Source: a virus
Length of the DNA: 46,695 nt
Reading direction: 5' to 3' (one strand)
Virus record (IMG/VR): IMGVR_UViG_3300020122_000429
Location: 1 to 46,695 of that record
Each line of letters starts with the position of its first letter. Positions within the stretch are counted from its first letter, which is position 1. A program made the position numbers and the translations under genes. Below, one piece after another: positions 33,127 through 42,294 of this stretch. The notes under the pieces were generated by a model. The model did not search any database, was not told the DNA's origin, and worked only from the letters and a program-made list of their open reading frames with translations.

Positions 33127-33483
33127 GTGGACGAAAGCCTGGTACCTGCTATGCCCCCTCGCAACCGACGGCCCCTGAACGGCGCCGACGTGGAGGGGGA
33201 GAGTGCCGTGGCGATCCAGCAGCAGATCCGCGATCTGGACGCGAAGGTCGAGGACATCCGCAGCTCCGTCGCGACGATGGCGATCGCGCAGGCGACCGCG
33301 ACGGGCGAACAGCACGTGCTCGCCGCGAAGCTCGATGGCTTCAAGGACAACATCGAGGATCGGATCGAAGCGCTCGAGATGCAGCGCTCGCGGAACGAAT
33401 GGCAGTCGTGGGCCGAGCGGTTCGGCTTCACGCTCGTCGGCGCGGGCGGCGTCGAGCTGCTCCGACGGATCTTCGGCGGCTAG
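33127..33483 (+). CDS. coiled-coil protein with C-terminal hydrophobic helix
   Basis: 118 residues from GTG 33127; ATG 33151 is also possible. Central coiled coil (IQQQIRDLDAKVEDIRSSV, LDGFKDNIEDRIEALEM) and a C-terminal apolar stretch (WAERFGFTLVGAGGVELL). Together with the upstream single-TM protein it may form a lysis or membrane complex; not proven. Confidence 0.5.
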   Translation: MDESLVPAMPPRNRRPLNGADVEGESAVAIQQQIRDLDAKVEDIRSSVATMAIAQATATGEQHVLAAKLDGFKDNIEDRIEALEMQRSRNEWQSWAERFGFTLVGAGGVELLRRIFGG

Positions 33484-33486
33484 CGC

Positions 33487-33539
33487 TTTCCTCGCACGGC
33501 CGCGCTGCGCTATAGCGCGAACCGCACAGGGGGTGCGTC
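33487..33539 (+). promoter_or_regulatory. promoter and leader of the 33540 operon
   Basis: TATAGC (33511-33516) inside the self-complementary GCGCTATAGCGC (33507-33518), then a leader with AGGGGGTG near the ATG. Almost the same sequence precedes the gene at 24852. The -35 region at 33487-33492 (TTTCCT) is weak. Confidence 0.4.
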
Positions 33540-33770
33540 ATGGGACTCGCGGACGTGAAGAAGCTCGATGCCTACAACACGCGCGGCGGCGGCGGGTACC
33601 GCGATCAGCTGAAGAGCCTGATGGGCGGCGACGCCGAGAACCCCACCGAGGAACGCCGTGAGGGCGGCAAGGAAGAGCCGGGCGAGCCCGCGCCGGGGAC
33701 GCCCGCCTACCTGCAGCGCCGGCAGAAGCAGGGCGAGGCCGATCTTCGTAACGCCCCCCGGATGAAGTGA
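33540..33770 (+). CDS. small acidic/basic polar protein
   Basis: 76 residues. Begins MGLADVKKLDAYNTRG, then a charged Glu/Lys/Pro stretch (EERREGGKEEPGEPAPG) and a basic end. The N-terminal ADVKKL is shared with the next gene's product, so both may use the same docking motif. Function unknown. Confidence 0.5.
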   Translation: MGLADVKKLDAYNTRGGGGYRDQLKSLMGGDAENPTEERREGGKEEPGEPAPGTPAYLQRRQKQGEADLRNAPRMK

Positions 33771-33771
33771 C

Positions 33772-33951
33772 GTGGCGGGCTTCGCCGACGTGAAAAAGCT
33801 CTTCGACGAGCTCGGGATCAACCCGCTCGCGCAGCCGACGCCGGCCCCTGACGATGAGGGGCGGCGGGCACAGGAGCTCGAGATGCGACGGCGGCAGCAG
33901 CAGCAGGATCTGAAAGAGGCGCCACCCGCGCCAGTCTGGGGAGCGAACTGA
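33772..33951 (+). CDS. 59-residue protein sharing ADVKKL motif
   Basis: GTG start one base after the previous stop. FADVKKLFDELG is followed by a Pro-rich linker and a helical Arg/Gln stretch. Its stop shares one base with the next ATG (TGATG). The repeated start motif suggests descent from, or joint function with, the upstream gene. Confidence 0.5.
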   Translation: MAGFADVKKLFDELGINPLAQPTPAPDDEGRRAQELEMRRRQQQQDLKEAPPAPVWGAN

Positions 33952-34157
33952 TGGGCGCCGGATTTCAAGGGGTGGGGCGGTTGCGCGACGACGACATCCT
34001 CGCGACACCGGGGAGCCCGCGAGAGCGCGGACGCGATGCAATCTTGCAGATGCAGCAGCATCTCGACGAGATCGAGGAGCGACGCCAGCAGGTGAATCCG
34101 AACGATCTCAGCGTCGATGAAGTGCGCCAGTTTCGTCAGCAGAATCAGCGGATCTGA
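33951..34157 (+). CDS. small helical protein
   Basis: 68 residues; TGATG overlap. Charged helices (QMQQHLDEIEERRQQ, SVDEVRQFRQQNQRI) suggest a coiled coil. It precedes the large internal protein genes and may be a virion accessory. Confidence 0.5.
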   Translation: MGAGFQGVGRLRDDDILATPGSPRERGRDAILQMQQHLDEIEERRQQVNPNDLSVDEVRQFRQQNQRI

Positions 34158-34159
34158 CC

Positions 34160-35968
34160 ATGGGGCTTCCGAGCGTCGAGAATCTCGCCCAGCTGCAAGC
34201 CGCCGAGGACGAGCGGAAACGGAAGCTCGATCAGAGCACGCTGCTTAGCGACAAGATCGCGCTCGCGCGCCAACTGACCGAGGAAAAGGCGAGCGAGGCC
34301 GAGGGTCCGGCGGCGCAGTTGAAAGCGCTCGGCGCGGGCAAGGCCGCGGTCGATCCCGACGTGCTGCAGAACGCCAGCGAAGATGCGTTCCTGAACGAGC
34401 AGAACATGCGACGCCTGACGCGCCGGAGCGATGCGCTCGCGACCAAGCAGGCGGCGCTCGACGTACCAGGCCCGACGGCGCGCGAGCGCTACGACACGAT
34501 GGCGGCCGGCGCGGGCCGCTTCGCGAACGAAGATCCTGCGCTCGCCGCCGAGGAGCTGAAGAACAACCCGCGCGGCCGTGAAAGCGACGCCGATACGCTG
34601 CTGCGGCAACTGCAGGCCGGGAGTGTTCCACGTGAAACATCAACCCGGCCGATCTACGCCGGCATCGGGGCGCAGGACGAGCCGTACTTCACGAACCTGA
34701 CGCCCGGCGAGCTGCACCAGGAGCAGCACGACACGAACATCATCCGCGGCCAGGCCGGCGAGGAACCGATCCAGGGTGGCCCGCACGACCTGAAGCGCAT
34801 CCGCGTCGGCGGTACGTCGCTCGGGCCGTCGGGTGGCAGCAAGGACATGACGCCACAAGCGATGCTCCTCCGCGACATCACGGCCAAGCGCGACGAAGCC
34901 GATCGGGCACCGCTCACCCCGATCGAGCGGGCGCAGGATCTGACGGTGCAGCAGCCCGCGTGGGACACGATTGCGGCGCGCTCGAATCCCGCCGACGTCG
35001 CGGGCCAGCTCACGCAAGCCGTCGCCGATCAGCGCCTCCGGCCCGAGACCGCCCAGGTCTTGCAGCGCCGCTATGCTGCCATGGCCGAGCACGCGACGGA
35101 TTCCGATACGCGGGAATTTCAGCCCGACCTCTGGCAGACGATGCTCGCCGGAGGCCGCCCGCCCGCCCCCGGCGAAGCGAAGGCGCGTGCCGCCGCGGGA
35201 GGCACCGCCGTCCCGGAAGCCGAAGCCCAGAAGCAAGCCGCCGTCCAGAGTGCCCTTCAGGCGCCCGCAAATGCCCCAGGAACGCTTCCGAACCCCGCCG
35301 AGACCGCCGCTACCCCCTCACCGCAACGGACGCCGCAAATCGGCGGCGGGGCGCCGCCCGAGCCGCCCCCTGCGGGTGGTGGTGGTGGGCCGGGGTGGCT
35401 CGCGACCGGTGTCGGCGAGGCGGCGCGCTTTGGCCTGCCGATCGCGGGGCAGGCACTCGGGGGAATCGCGGGTGGCGTGCTCGGTCGGAGTCCGGGCGCG
35501 ATGCTCGCCGGCAAGGCGGCCGGTGGCGCGCTTGGGGGCGCGGGCGGGACCGCAATTGCGAACTACCTCGAAGACAAGCCCGTCGATCCCCGGGAGGAGC
35601 TACTCGCGACGATCCTCGGCGGAGCGACGGGGCCCGCGCTCGGCGCGCTCGGCAAGGCGGGCACTGCGGCGAAGGGCCTCGGCGAAAGTGCCATCGAAGG
35701 CATCCAGGGCTATCGTGCCGCGCCGTCGGTCGCGCGTGGCTTTCAGGCGGTCGAGGAAGCGCGGCAACTTGGCCGGGGCGTGCTCGGTGCGGGACAGCAG
35801 CTCGCCGGCAACATCGCCGCCGAGGGCGTCCCAGGCCTCGCCGAGACCGCCATCGGTGAGCGCGGTCGCCAAGTCGCCCCCGATCTCGTGCGTCTCCTTG
35901 CCACCCGCAAGGGCCCGAAGCCGAGTCCCGCTGAGCTGGAGGCGTTGCTGAAGCTCGTAGGACGGTAG
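34160..35968 (+). CDS. internal virion protein with glycine-zipper segment
   Basis: 602 residues. N-terminal 350 residues are charged helices and disordered Ala/Pro segments. A Gly/Pro run near 395-402 leads to about 120 residues of Gly/Ala-rich hydrophobic sequence (PIAGQALGGIAGGVLG, GGALGGAGGTAIANYL, ILGGATGPALGALG), a glycine-zipper pattern able to enter membranes. This is typical of ejected podovirus proteins that form the trans-envelope channel. Role inferred. Confidence 0.6.
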   Translation: MGLPSVENLAQLQAAEDERKRKLDQSTLLSDKIALARQLTEEKASEAEGPAAQLKALGAGKAAVDPDVLQNASEDAFLNEQNMRRLTRRSDALATKQAALDVPGPTARERYDTMAAGAGRFANEDPALAAEELKNNPRGRESDADTLLRQLQAGSVPRETSTRPIYAGIGAQDEPYFTNLTPGELHQEQHDTNIIRGQAGEEPIQGGPHDLKRIRVGGTSLGPSGGSKDMTPQAMLLRDITAKRDEADRAPLTPIERAQDLTVQQPAWDTIAARSNPADVAGQLTQAVADQRLRPETAQVLQRRYAAMAEHATDSDTREFQPDLWQTMLAGGRPPAPGEAKARAAAGGTAVPEAEAQKQAAVQSALQAPANAPGTLPNPAETAATPSPQRTPQIGGGAPPEPPPAGGGGGPGWLATGVGEAARFGLPIAGQALGGIAGGVLGRSPGAMLAGKAAGGALGGAGGTAIANYLEDKPVDPREELLATILGGATGPALGALGKAGTAAKGLGESAIEGIQGYRAAPSVARGFQAVEEARQLGRGVLGAGQQLAGNIAAEGVPGLAETAIGERGRQVAPDLVRLLATRKGPKPSPAELEALLKLVGR

Positions 35969-36038
35969 CGAAGCGGTTTAACCAAAATGCGAATTTGGTC
36001 CAAAAAATTAACCTCGCGAGCAGGGGCGCGAGGTTAGC
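35969..36038 (+). promoter_or_regulatory. AT-rich intergenic with two hairpins, may hide the next RBS
   Basis: ACCAAA (35981-35986) pairs with TTTGGT (35994-35999), and TAACCTCGCG (36009-36018) pairs perfectly with CGCGAGGTTA (36027-36036) across an 8-base loop. The GAGG that would serve as ribosome-binding site for GTG 36039 lies in the second arm, so the stem could block translation. No T-run follows, so it is not a simple terminator. Confidence 0.5.
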
Positions 36039-39000
36039 GTGGCGTTTCGCGATCTCGTCCCGTCCTACTTCAACGAGGAAGACGACCCGACCCTCGAGGA
36101 TCAGCCCGACATCGCGGCGGCGCCGCTCTTTCGCGACCGTGGGAACGTCGAGGACATGCGGAAGGCCGTCGAGCAGACGGCGCCGTCGACGATGGGCTAT
36201 GCCGAGCGCTTCCGCCGGGGCCTCCTGCACGACGTCGGCGACATCGGCCAGGCCCTCGCCGCGCCGCTCTACTACGGCGCCCGCGAGCTCTACCGCACCG
36301 TCGAAGATCCCGGCGCGCAAGTCGAGAAGTACAAGAATCTGATCGCGAAGGTCGCCGACGATCCCTACGGCACCGCCGAGCGGGTCGGCAGCGCCGCGGT
36401 CGACGCCTTCACCGCCCCCTACCAGCGCCAGCCCGGCGAGGGCTACACCGATGTGCTAGCCCGGAACGTCCTCGACCGCCCGCTCGGGACGCTCATGGAC
36501 GTGTCGGCGGCGGTGGGCATCCCGGCCGGGCTCGCCGAGCGCGCGGGGGTCGCCGGGGCGGGCATGCTTGCCGACGCGGCCAAGAGTCTCGATCCCCTGA
36601 CGCTCGCGAACAAGGCGCTCGAAGGCACGCTGCGCACGACCGCCCCCGACGCGCTCGCGCGGCTCGAAGCGTCGCGCACGATCACCGACCTCGCCGCCGA
36701 GCAGAAGACGCGCCAGACTGCGATCCATCAGCAGTTCGCCGCGCAAGCCGCCGACGTGTTCTCGGGACTCGAGCCCGCCGACAAGGCCCTCTTCTTTCCC
36801 TACGTAGAAGGCCGGTTGAAGGCGATCACCGAAGGCCCGGAAACCGGCGTCCTGCAAGAGCTGACGCCCGACGGGCAGTACACGCCGCGTGGGATCGATC
36901 AGGGGAGGCTCGCGCGGCTCGAGGACGCGCGCCAGAAGTACCTCCCGATCCTCGACGGCTTCGAGACGCAGATGGGCTATCAGCCTGAGCAATACGCGCA
37001 GGAGGTCGCGAACAAGACGCAGCGCGATCTCGTCGCCGCCGGGAACGACCCGCTCGCGCCCGAACATCAGGCGACGACGCAACAGGCGTATCAAGATGCC
37101 CTGCAAGAGGCGACGGAGCGACAGACGGCGCGCCGCACGCTTTCGACGCGCACCTCGCTCGACGTGCAGCGCCAGCAAGAGTTCGCGGCGAAGGTCGAGC
37201 AGATCAAGCTCGACCAGGGCGCCGCGGCGGCACAGGACTACGCCTCACGCTATCCGGTGAAGCCCGCGACGCCCGAGGAAGCGATGGACGTGTGGGGGCC
37301 GCAGGGCGGCCTCTACTTCCCACACTCAGGCGAGGTCTTCACGCGCGATCAGGTGAACATCGGCACGATGCTGACGAAGGTGCGCGAGTCGGTGCCGTGG
37401 AAGAACAACGCCGGCACGCTCTACCGGACCGGTGCGCTCGACACGATGGACCCGGAGAAGGCGCTGCTGCGCACGCAGATCGCGCTGCAGGGCGGCACGG
37501 GACGCGCCGAGATTCTCGACCAGCTCGGCCAGCGCTTCGGCGAGAAGCTCGGGGCCAACTACGCCTTCGGCAGCGACCCCGACTTCCGGGCCGGCACGCA
37601 CTACCTGCTCCGACCGGGGACGCTGCATCAGGAAGCCGCGCTCGGCGAGACGATGAACGATCTGATGCAGTCGCTCCTGAAGCACGGCGACGATCCCGCC
37701 GTCGCGAACATGAACATGCACGATCTGATGACGCAGGCGGCGTCAAAGATCGACACGACGTTCCCGCTCCGCAGCGACACGCCCGCCTACAAGGTGCCGA
37801 ACGGCGTCGGGCAGGCGATCAAGAACTGGACGGACTCGTTCGAGCCGGCGACGAACCCGGTTGCGAAGTGGCTCGACGTGTCGGCCGATCCGTTCAACTT
37901 CGTGACCCTCAACCTCCGTCCCGCCCGCATCCTGAACAACCTCGTTGGCAACACGATCTTTCAGGTGCTGCAAGGTATCCATCCGTTCAGCACCACCGGC
38001 ATCGGCGCCATCAGCGACATGGCGAAGGCCGGCGCCTACAAGCTCGGGCTCACGTCGTCGGAGGAGGCGGGGAAGCTCGCGAAGGTCTTCGAGCTCCCCG
38101 GTGTTGCGACGGGCGGGCTCTCGGGCGCGCAAGACTACAGCTCGCGCACCGAGCAGCTGCTGAAGAATCACCCGCTCGCGACGATGCTCGGTGGGAAGCA
38201 GCTCGCTGCCTACGGCGACGCGATGCAGCGGCTCAACAGCCACGTCGAGACGTCAGCACGCGCGCTCTCGACGCTCTTCGAGCTCAGGAAGCAATCGCCG
38301 GGCCTCATGGCGCGCATGGCAGGGGCCGCGAAGACGACGATCGATCTCGGTGATCATGTCGCCGATCTCGCGAGCCGTGGCGTGCAGGCGCTCGACGACG
38401 CCGGCTATGCGGCGGCGCTCAAGAACGTGAACCGGTTTCTGAACGACTACGGCCGCAGCTCGCCGATCGAGCGCACATTGCTGCGACGGATCTTCCCGTA
38501 CGAGAAGTTCTACAAGCACTCGATCGACCTCGCGCTCAAAACGCCCTTCGAGCAGCCCGCGAAGATGGCGCTGCTGCGCTCGCTCGGGAAGGCGGCGCAG
38601 AACGACTTTCACGAGACGCTCAGCAACTGGGGCTTCGATCCGACGTCGATGGTAACGCCGTGGCGGCAAGATCAAGTCCCGATCGGGCTCCGGGATGCCG
38701 GCGACGGGAAGGGACCGCAGCCCGAGCTCTTGAACCTGCAGGGCCCGTCGCCCTTCTCGATGCTCTCCGGCAATGATCCCGGGCAGCAGGGCCTCGGCGC
38801 CGTGCATCCTGCGATCAAGGCCGCACTTGAAAGCGCGCTCGGGATCAACTTCTTCACGATGCAGCCGTTTCAGGGCCCGACGTCGACCTTCGAGAACAAG
38901 GAAGTTGATCCGGCGACGGGCCTCGTGCAGCAAGCGCACGCGCGACCCGGCCCGATCACACAGTTCGCGCAGCAGTTCTTTCCGACGCAGATCGCGCGCA

Positions 39001-39368
39001 CGTTCCTCGCCGGCAAACGTCAGCCGCTTGATACCTCGTCGCTCCTCGATCAGTTCCTCGCCGACGTACACGGCGAACCGGGCATGGCGTACAAGCTCGA
39101 CGCGCGCGGGAAGCCCGTCGAACGCGAGCCAACAAATCCCCTCGCGAGGCTCTTCGTGCCGGTCCCACAGCCGCTCGAAGCACCGACGAAGCAGGAGATG
39201 CGCGGCCAGAAGTCGCTCATCACCGAAGAGTACCGAAAGATCGGTCGTGCGAGTCCGGCGCTACAAGACGTGCTGCGCGCGCGGCGGAAAGCCGCAGCAG
39301 CGGAACGAATACAGCAGCAGGACGAGCAGGGCCGGCCGTATCGCGTGCCGCTGCGACGTGAGCGCTAG
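36039..39368 (+). CDS. large internal virion / ejection protein
   Basis: 1109 residues from GTG. Helical, Ala/Gln-rich throughout (TQRDLVAAGNDPLAPEHQ, EQIKLDQGAAAAQDYA) with a hydrophobic region (NFVTLNLRPARILNNLVG, about 625-645) and basic C-terminus. Its length, place as the last late gene and composition match the large internal core proteins of podoviruses (T7 gp16-like in role). No lytic transglycosylase motif was identified. Followed by only three bases before the end of a convergent gene. Confidence 0.6.
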   Translation: MAFRDLVPSYFNEEDDPTLEDQPDIAAAPLFRDRGNVEDMRKAVEQTAPSTMGYAERFRRGLLHDVGDIGQALAAPLYYGARELYRTVEDPGAQVEKYKNLIAKVADDPYGTAERVGSAAVDAFTAPYQRQPGEGYTDVLARNVLDRPLGTLMDVSAAVGIPAGLAERAGVAGAGMLADAAKSLDPLTLANKALEGTLRTTAPDALARLEASRTITDLAAEQKTRQTAIHQQFAAQAADVFSGLEPADKALFFPYVEGRLKAITEGPETGVLQELTPDGQYTPRGIDQGRLARLEDARQKYLPILDGFETQMGYQPEQYAQEVANKTQRDLVAAGNDPLAPEHQATTQQAYQDALQEATERQTARRTLSTRTSLDVQRQQEFAAKVEQIKLDQGAAAAQDYASRYPVKPATPEEAMDVWGPQGGLYFPHSGEVFTRDQVNIGTMLTKVRESVPWKNNAGTLYRTGALDTMDPEKALLRTQIALQGGTGRAEILDQLGQRFGEKLGANYAFGSDPDFRAGTHYLLRPGTLHQEAALGETMNDLMQSLLKHGDDPAVANMNMHDLMTQAASKIDTTFPLRSDTPAYKVPNGVGQAIKNWTDSFEPATNPVAKWLDVSADPFNFVTLNLRPARILNNLVGNTIFQVLQGIHPFSTTGIGAISDMAKAGAYKLGLTSSEEAGKLAKVFELPGVATGGLSGAQDYSSRTEQLLKNHPLATMLGGKQLAAYGDAMQRLNSHVETSARALSTLFELRKQSPGLMARMAGAAKTTIDLGDHVADLASRGVQALDDAGYAAALKNVNRFLNDYGRSSPIERTLLRRIFPYEKFYKHSIDLALKTPFEQPAKMALLRSLGKAAQNDFHETLSNWGFDPTSMVTPWRQDQVPIGLRDAGDGKGPQPELLNLQGPSPFSMLSGNDPGQQGLGAVHPAIKAALESALGINFFTMQPFQGPTSTFENKEVDPATGLVQQAHARPGPITQFAQQFFPTQIARTFLAGKRQPLDTSSLLDQFLADVHGEPGMAYKLDARGKPVEREPTNPLARLFVPVPQPLEAPTKQEMRGQKSLITEEYRKIGRASPALQDVLRARRKAAAAERIQQQDEQGRPYRVPLRRER

Positions 39369-39371
39369 CCA

Positions 39372-39710
39372 TCAATCGTGCGAGCCTGCAAAGTAGAAAG
39401 CAAGCCGCTCACGGAGCGCGGCGATCTCCGCCCGTGCGGCGTCGCGCTCCCTGTGGATAGCGGCGGCGATCGTACGGCAGACCCATGCGACGTGCTCAGC
39501 CTCGGCGGCCGGACACGGGTCGTCTGGCTGCTGGTAGCGCGACACCTCGCTCAGCACGCCGTTGAAGTCTCGCAATAGGTCCGAGTGTTCGCGGCTAATC
39601 GCCATCACCCCACCCCGGCAGCACTCGCAATGCTTCCGCATTAGCGTCTCGCCGGCATCGGCTTTGCGTGGGCTGACCAGAATGCCGGGGCACGTCTCAG
39701 TCGTTGCCAT
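39372..39710 (-). CDS. hypothetical protein, last gene of early operon
   Basis: 112 residues. CEC-C cluster (HCECCRGG) near residues 28-33, then a helical body with a charged C-terminal helix (HRERDAARAEIAALRERLA). Such short helical proteins with Cys are common in phage early operons. Starts within the end of the upstream gene (14-base overlap). Confidence 0.55.
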   Translation of the reverse strand: MATTETCPGILVSPRKADAGETLMRKHCECCRGGVMAISREHSDLLRDFNGVLSEVSRYQQPDDPCPAAEAEHVAWVCRTIAAAIHRERDAARAEIAALRERLAFYFAGSHD

Positions 39711-40032
39711 CGCGGGCCTCCGCCTTCAACGGGAAATGCTTGTCGAGTAGAGCCCGCGCTTCGTCGCACGCCTCGCAGTCTTGATGATCCGCGCACATGA
39801 AGACGTGCCGTAAGCAGTCCGCGAATTGCGCGGCCAACGACGGCGCGTCGATTTCGAGCGTCCAGCCACAATGCGGCGATGTGAAAAAGGCGCGCGTAAG
39901 GGTGAAGAATGATTTTCGCGCGGCGAGGCGTTGGAATTTCAGGAGGTGCGTGGTGATGGCGACGAGCTGGGCCCGCTCCTGACCCGCGCCCCGACCGCTC
40001 ACATAAATGCCGTCACGCTGTATCTCAGCCAT
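39697..40032 (-). CDS. hypothetical protein
   Basis: 111 residues from ATG 40032 (GGAGG six bases upstream; a GTG codon precedes it). Strand/helix mix (AQLVAITTHLLKFQRLAAR, SFFTLTRAFFTSPHCGW) and a Cys/His-rich stretch (CADHQDCEACDEA) that may bind metal. No family recognised. Confidence 0.55.
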   Translation of the reverse strand: MAEIQRDGIYVSGRGAGQERAQLVAITTHLLKFQRLAARKSFFTLTRAFFTSPHCGWTLEIDAPSLAAQFADCLRHVFMCADHQDCEACDEARALLDKHFPLKAEARDGND

Positions 40033-40186
40033 CACGAGCCTCCGTCGTAAGAAACCTGCCGCGTTGTCTACTTTGTACGGACCACGCCTCGGGTCGTATT
40101 TGTAGGCCGGGCTGTGGCAAGAGCGCCACGCTCGCGACCATCATCGCGACGCACGCCGCGAGCGTGAGGCTAGACTTCCGTGTCAT
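40025..40186 (-). CDS. 53-residue membrane or secreted peptide
   Basis: ATG 40186 overlaps the end of the RusA gene by 17 bases in another frame. The N-terminus MTRKSSLTLAACVAMMVASVA is a signal-like or single membrane helix, followed by a basic tail. Its 3' end holds the GGAGG site of the next gene. Function unknown. Confidence 0.45.
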   Translation of the reverse strand: MTRKSSLTLAACVAMMVASVALLPQPGLQIRPEAWSVQSRQRGRFLTTEARDG

Positions 40187-40583
40187 AGAGCGTGATCGTG
40201 CATCCGGCGTCTTCCCCTTCCCGACACCAGCGTTTCGTCGCCATCAGGTCGATGATCTGGCGGTCGTCGCCGAGCAGCTGTCCGTGCACGAGCGCATCAC
40301 CCACTGCGCGGACCATCTTGTCGAGGTCGAGCGAGGGATACGGCCGTGTCGGTTTCTTCGGCGTGCGACAGCGGAAGGACGCGAGCAGGTAGACGGGTCG
40401 CATGATGACGGCGGGCAGGCGTTGCCGTGCGACCATCGCCTCCGCGGCGACCGCCGTACGCCACGGCCCGAGCTTCTTCGACTGCTCGATCATGCGCGGA
40501 TGGCGCGCGCCCTGCGGTTGCACGATGCGCTTCGAGCCCTGCGAGGCGGGATCACCCGCGACGAAGAATTTCGCGAGGATCAT
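40170..40583 (-). CDS. rusA: RusA-family Holliday junction resolvase
   Basis: 137 residues. The opening FFVAGDPASQGSKR, the acidic core PSLDLDKMVRAVGDAL with LGDDRQIIDL, and the C-terminal strand follow RusA: conserved Asp residues in DLDK and DD coordinate magnesium for symmetrical cleavage of four-way junctions. RusA is about 120 residues, so length fits. In the phage it would process branched DNA before packaging. It starts in an ATGA overlap with the upstream gene. Confidence 0.85.
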   Translation of the reverse strand: MILAKFFVAGDPASQGSKRIVQPQGARHPRMIEQSKKLGPWRTAVAAEAMVARQRLPAVIMRPVYLLASFRCRTPKKPTRPYPSLDLDKMVRAVGDALVHGQLLGDDRQIIDLMATKRWCREGEDAGCTITLYDTEV

Positions 40584-40804
40584 TGATTAAAAATCGCCGT
40601 GTTCCACAGCAAGGCGCGTTCAACGAGACCCTTTACGTCCTCGAAAGAATGCAGAACCAACGACGGGCCCCCTGTAGTAAAGATCTGCGTAATACCAGGA
40701 TTCACGCTTTGGAGGCGATAAATGGTATCAAGTTTGATCCATTCAACTTCGCCGCGTATTCCGACGAATGGAATACCATCAATAATGTTCGTGCTTATTC
40801 TCAT
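40580..40804 (-). CDS. hypothetical protein with low GC
   Basis: 74 residues from ATG 40804 (ATGA overlap). Strands and a helix (NIIDGIPFVGIRGEVEWIKL, LVLHSFEDVKGLVERALL). The gene uses noticeably more A/T-ending codons than its neighbours, which suggests a different origin. Function unknown. Confidence 0.55.
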   Translation of the reverse strand: MRISTNIIDGIPFVGIRGEVEWIKLDTIYRLQSVNPGITQIFTTGGPSLVLHSFEDVKGLVERALLWNTAIFNQ

Positions 40805-42294
40805 GGTGTCGGTCCCGGACAGGGGCCGTGATGGCCGAGACACTCCGGCGGTCGGGGAGGGAAGCGCAGATCGTCGACCTCGACCGCGAGATACTTCGGT
40901 GTCGTCTCGATATGCCGTTCGAGGATCGTCACGTGCCAGGGCCACGCATCATACGCCGCCCCGACCGCGAGCACCTGATCGCTGAGCGCCGTGCCGCCGA
41001 AGGGGGCCAGCAGGAGCGACTGGTACGGCGAGAGCGGCGCCCCGTCCATGTGCGGCGGCATCAAGATCGGTGGCGGGAGCCAATGCGGGATGGCTCCGGC
41101 GATCATCGCGTCGTTCATCATCCAGTCGTTCCCTTCGACGAAGCGGGCTTCGAGGCTCAGCCACCCGCCCGTGCCGGTGAGCAGCGGGAGCAGCAACGCC
41201 TTCACGTCGGGCTCGCCGTACACGTTCGCGGACGTCGGATCGACCGCCGCGTCGTCGAGCGCCGAGATCCGCCAGATGCCTGTGAACGGATTGCCGGAGC
41301 CCTCGGCGGGGACGGTTGCGATCTGTTGTGGCTGTCCCGCCGACACGAGCCACCCGAGCTGCCGCTTATGGAGCGCGTTGATGTCGCCGACGCCCTGCCC
41401 CATGAAATCGAACCACTCGCCGTATTCCTTGTTCGTGCAGAGCGCCGCCGGATCGTCGGGGATCGCCGGCACGGCATGACAGTCGAGGCTGTTGGCGTGC
41501 ACGAGGCCGAGCGTGTGGCCCGTCTCGTGCGCCAGCATCGGCCACTTCTCGTTGTTGTACTCGAGCCCGAGCATCACGAGCCCGTCCGGCGTCTGCAGCC
41601 CAACGGGCCCGACGAACGCGAGGCCGCCCGGCGCGTCGGAGATGCCATGATCGATGCCGTCCATGCAGTAGCGCGGGGTGCCGTCGAGGTTCACGGGCCG
41701 CGGGATCACGATGTCGATCGTCGTGACCGTGCGGAAGTCGACTTGCCCCGTCGCAAGCCGCACGGCCTCGCGCGTTAGCTGATCGAGATCGCACGCGATG
41801 TCGTCGGCGCGGAACGGGCTGAACTGAATCGGCAGCGTGATCGTCCGATGCGTCGCGTGTCCGTAGCTTGCGTTCGCCCACACTTGCGCTTCCTTCGGTC
41901 CGAGCGCCGCGACTTCCGCCCACGGCCGCTCCCAGGCGACGTCAGCGAAGCTGATCGGGATCACCAGCTCGACGATGATGGCCGGCGCGGGCCGCGGCGG
42001 CGGCTTCGCGAGGATCGTCACGCCCGTGAGATCAGGATTCGGCACGAACGTCCGCGACTGATCGGGGCGCCCGCGGAGCTTCACGAGTGCTCCCGGCACG
42101 AAGCGCGGATCAGGCGCAACGACCATCGTGTGCGTCTTCCCCCGCGCCATCCGCCACTCGCCAACGGTCGCGACGACTTGGCCGCTCGTCGGGTCGATCG
42201 TGTCGCGGGCGAGATAGCGCAGGGTGCCGGTGCGGGTGGAAGCGAAGGCGGGTGTGGCAGCGAGGAGATAACAGACAACGAGGAGGGATCTCAT
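40801..42294 (-). CDS. secreted gametolysin-like (M11-type) metallopeptidase
   Basis: 497 residues from ATG 42294 with AAAGGAG upstream. Signal peptide MRSLLVVCYLLAATPAFAS. Residues 256-266 are HETGHTLGLVH, the HExxHxxGxxH zinc site of metzincins, and DFMGQG near 298 is the Met-turn. The stretch HANSLDC, EYGEWFDFMG and NALHKRQLGWL follows the spacing of peptidase M11 (gametolysin) proteins. A zinc protease exported by a phage could trim surface proteins or act in lysis or exclusion; target unknown. It is placed oddly, within the recombination operon, with a small secreted partner upstream. Confidence 0.8.
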   Translation of the reverse strand: MRSLLVVCYLLAATPAFASTRTGTLRYLARDTIDPTSGQVVATVGEWRMARGKTHTMVVAPDPRFVPGALVKLRGRPDQSRTFVPNPDLTGVTILAKPPPRPAPAIIVELVIPISFADVAWERPWAEVAALGPKEAQVWANASYGHATHRTITLPIQFSPFRADDIACDLDQLTREAVRLATGQVDFRTVTTIDIVIPRPVNLDGTPRYCMDGIDHGISDAPGGLAFVGPVGLQTPDGLVMLGLEYNNEKWPMLAHETGHTLGLVHANSLDCHAVPAIPDDPAALCTNKEYGEWFDFMGQGVGDINALHKRQLGWLVSAGQPQQIATVPAEGSGNPFTGIWRISALDDAAVDPTSANVYGEPDVKALLLPLLTGTGGWLSLEARFVEGNDWMMNDAMIAGAIPHWLPPPILMPPHMDGAPLSPYQSLLLAPFGGTALSDQVLAVGAAYDAWPWHVTILERHIETTPKYLAVEVDDLRFPPRPPECLGHHGPCPGPTP

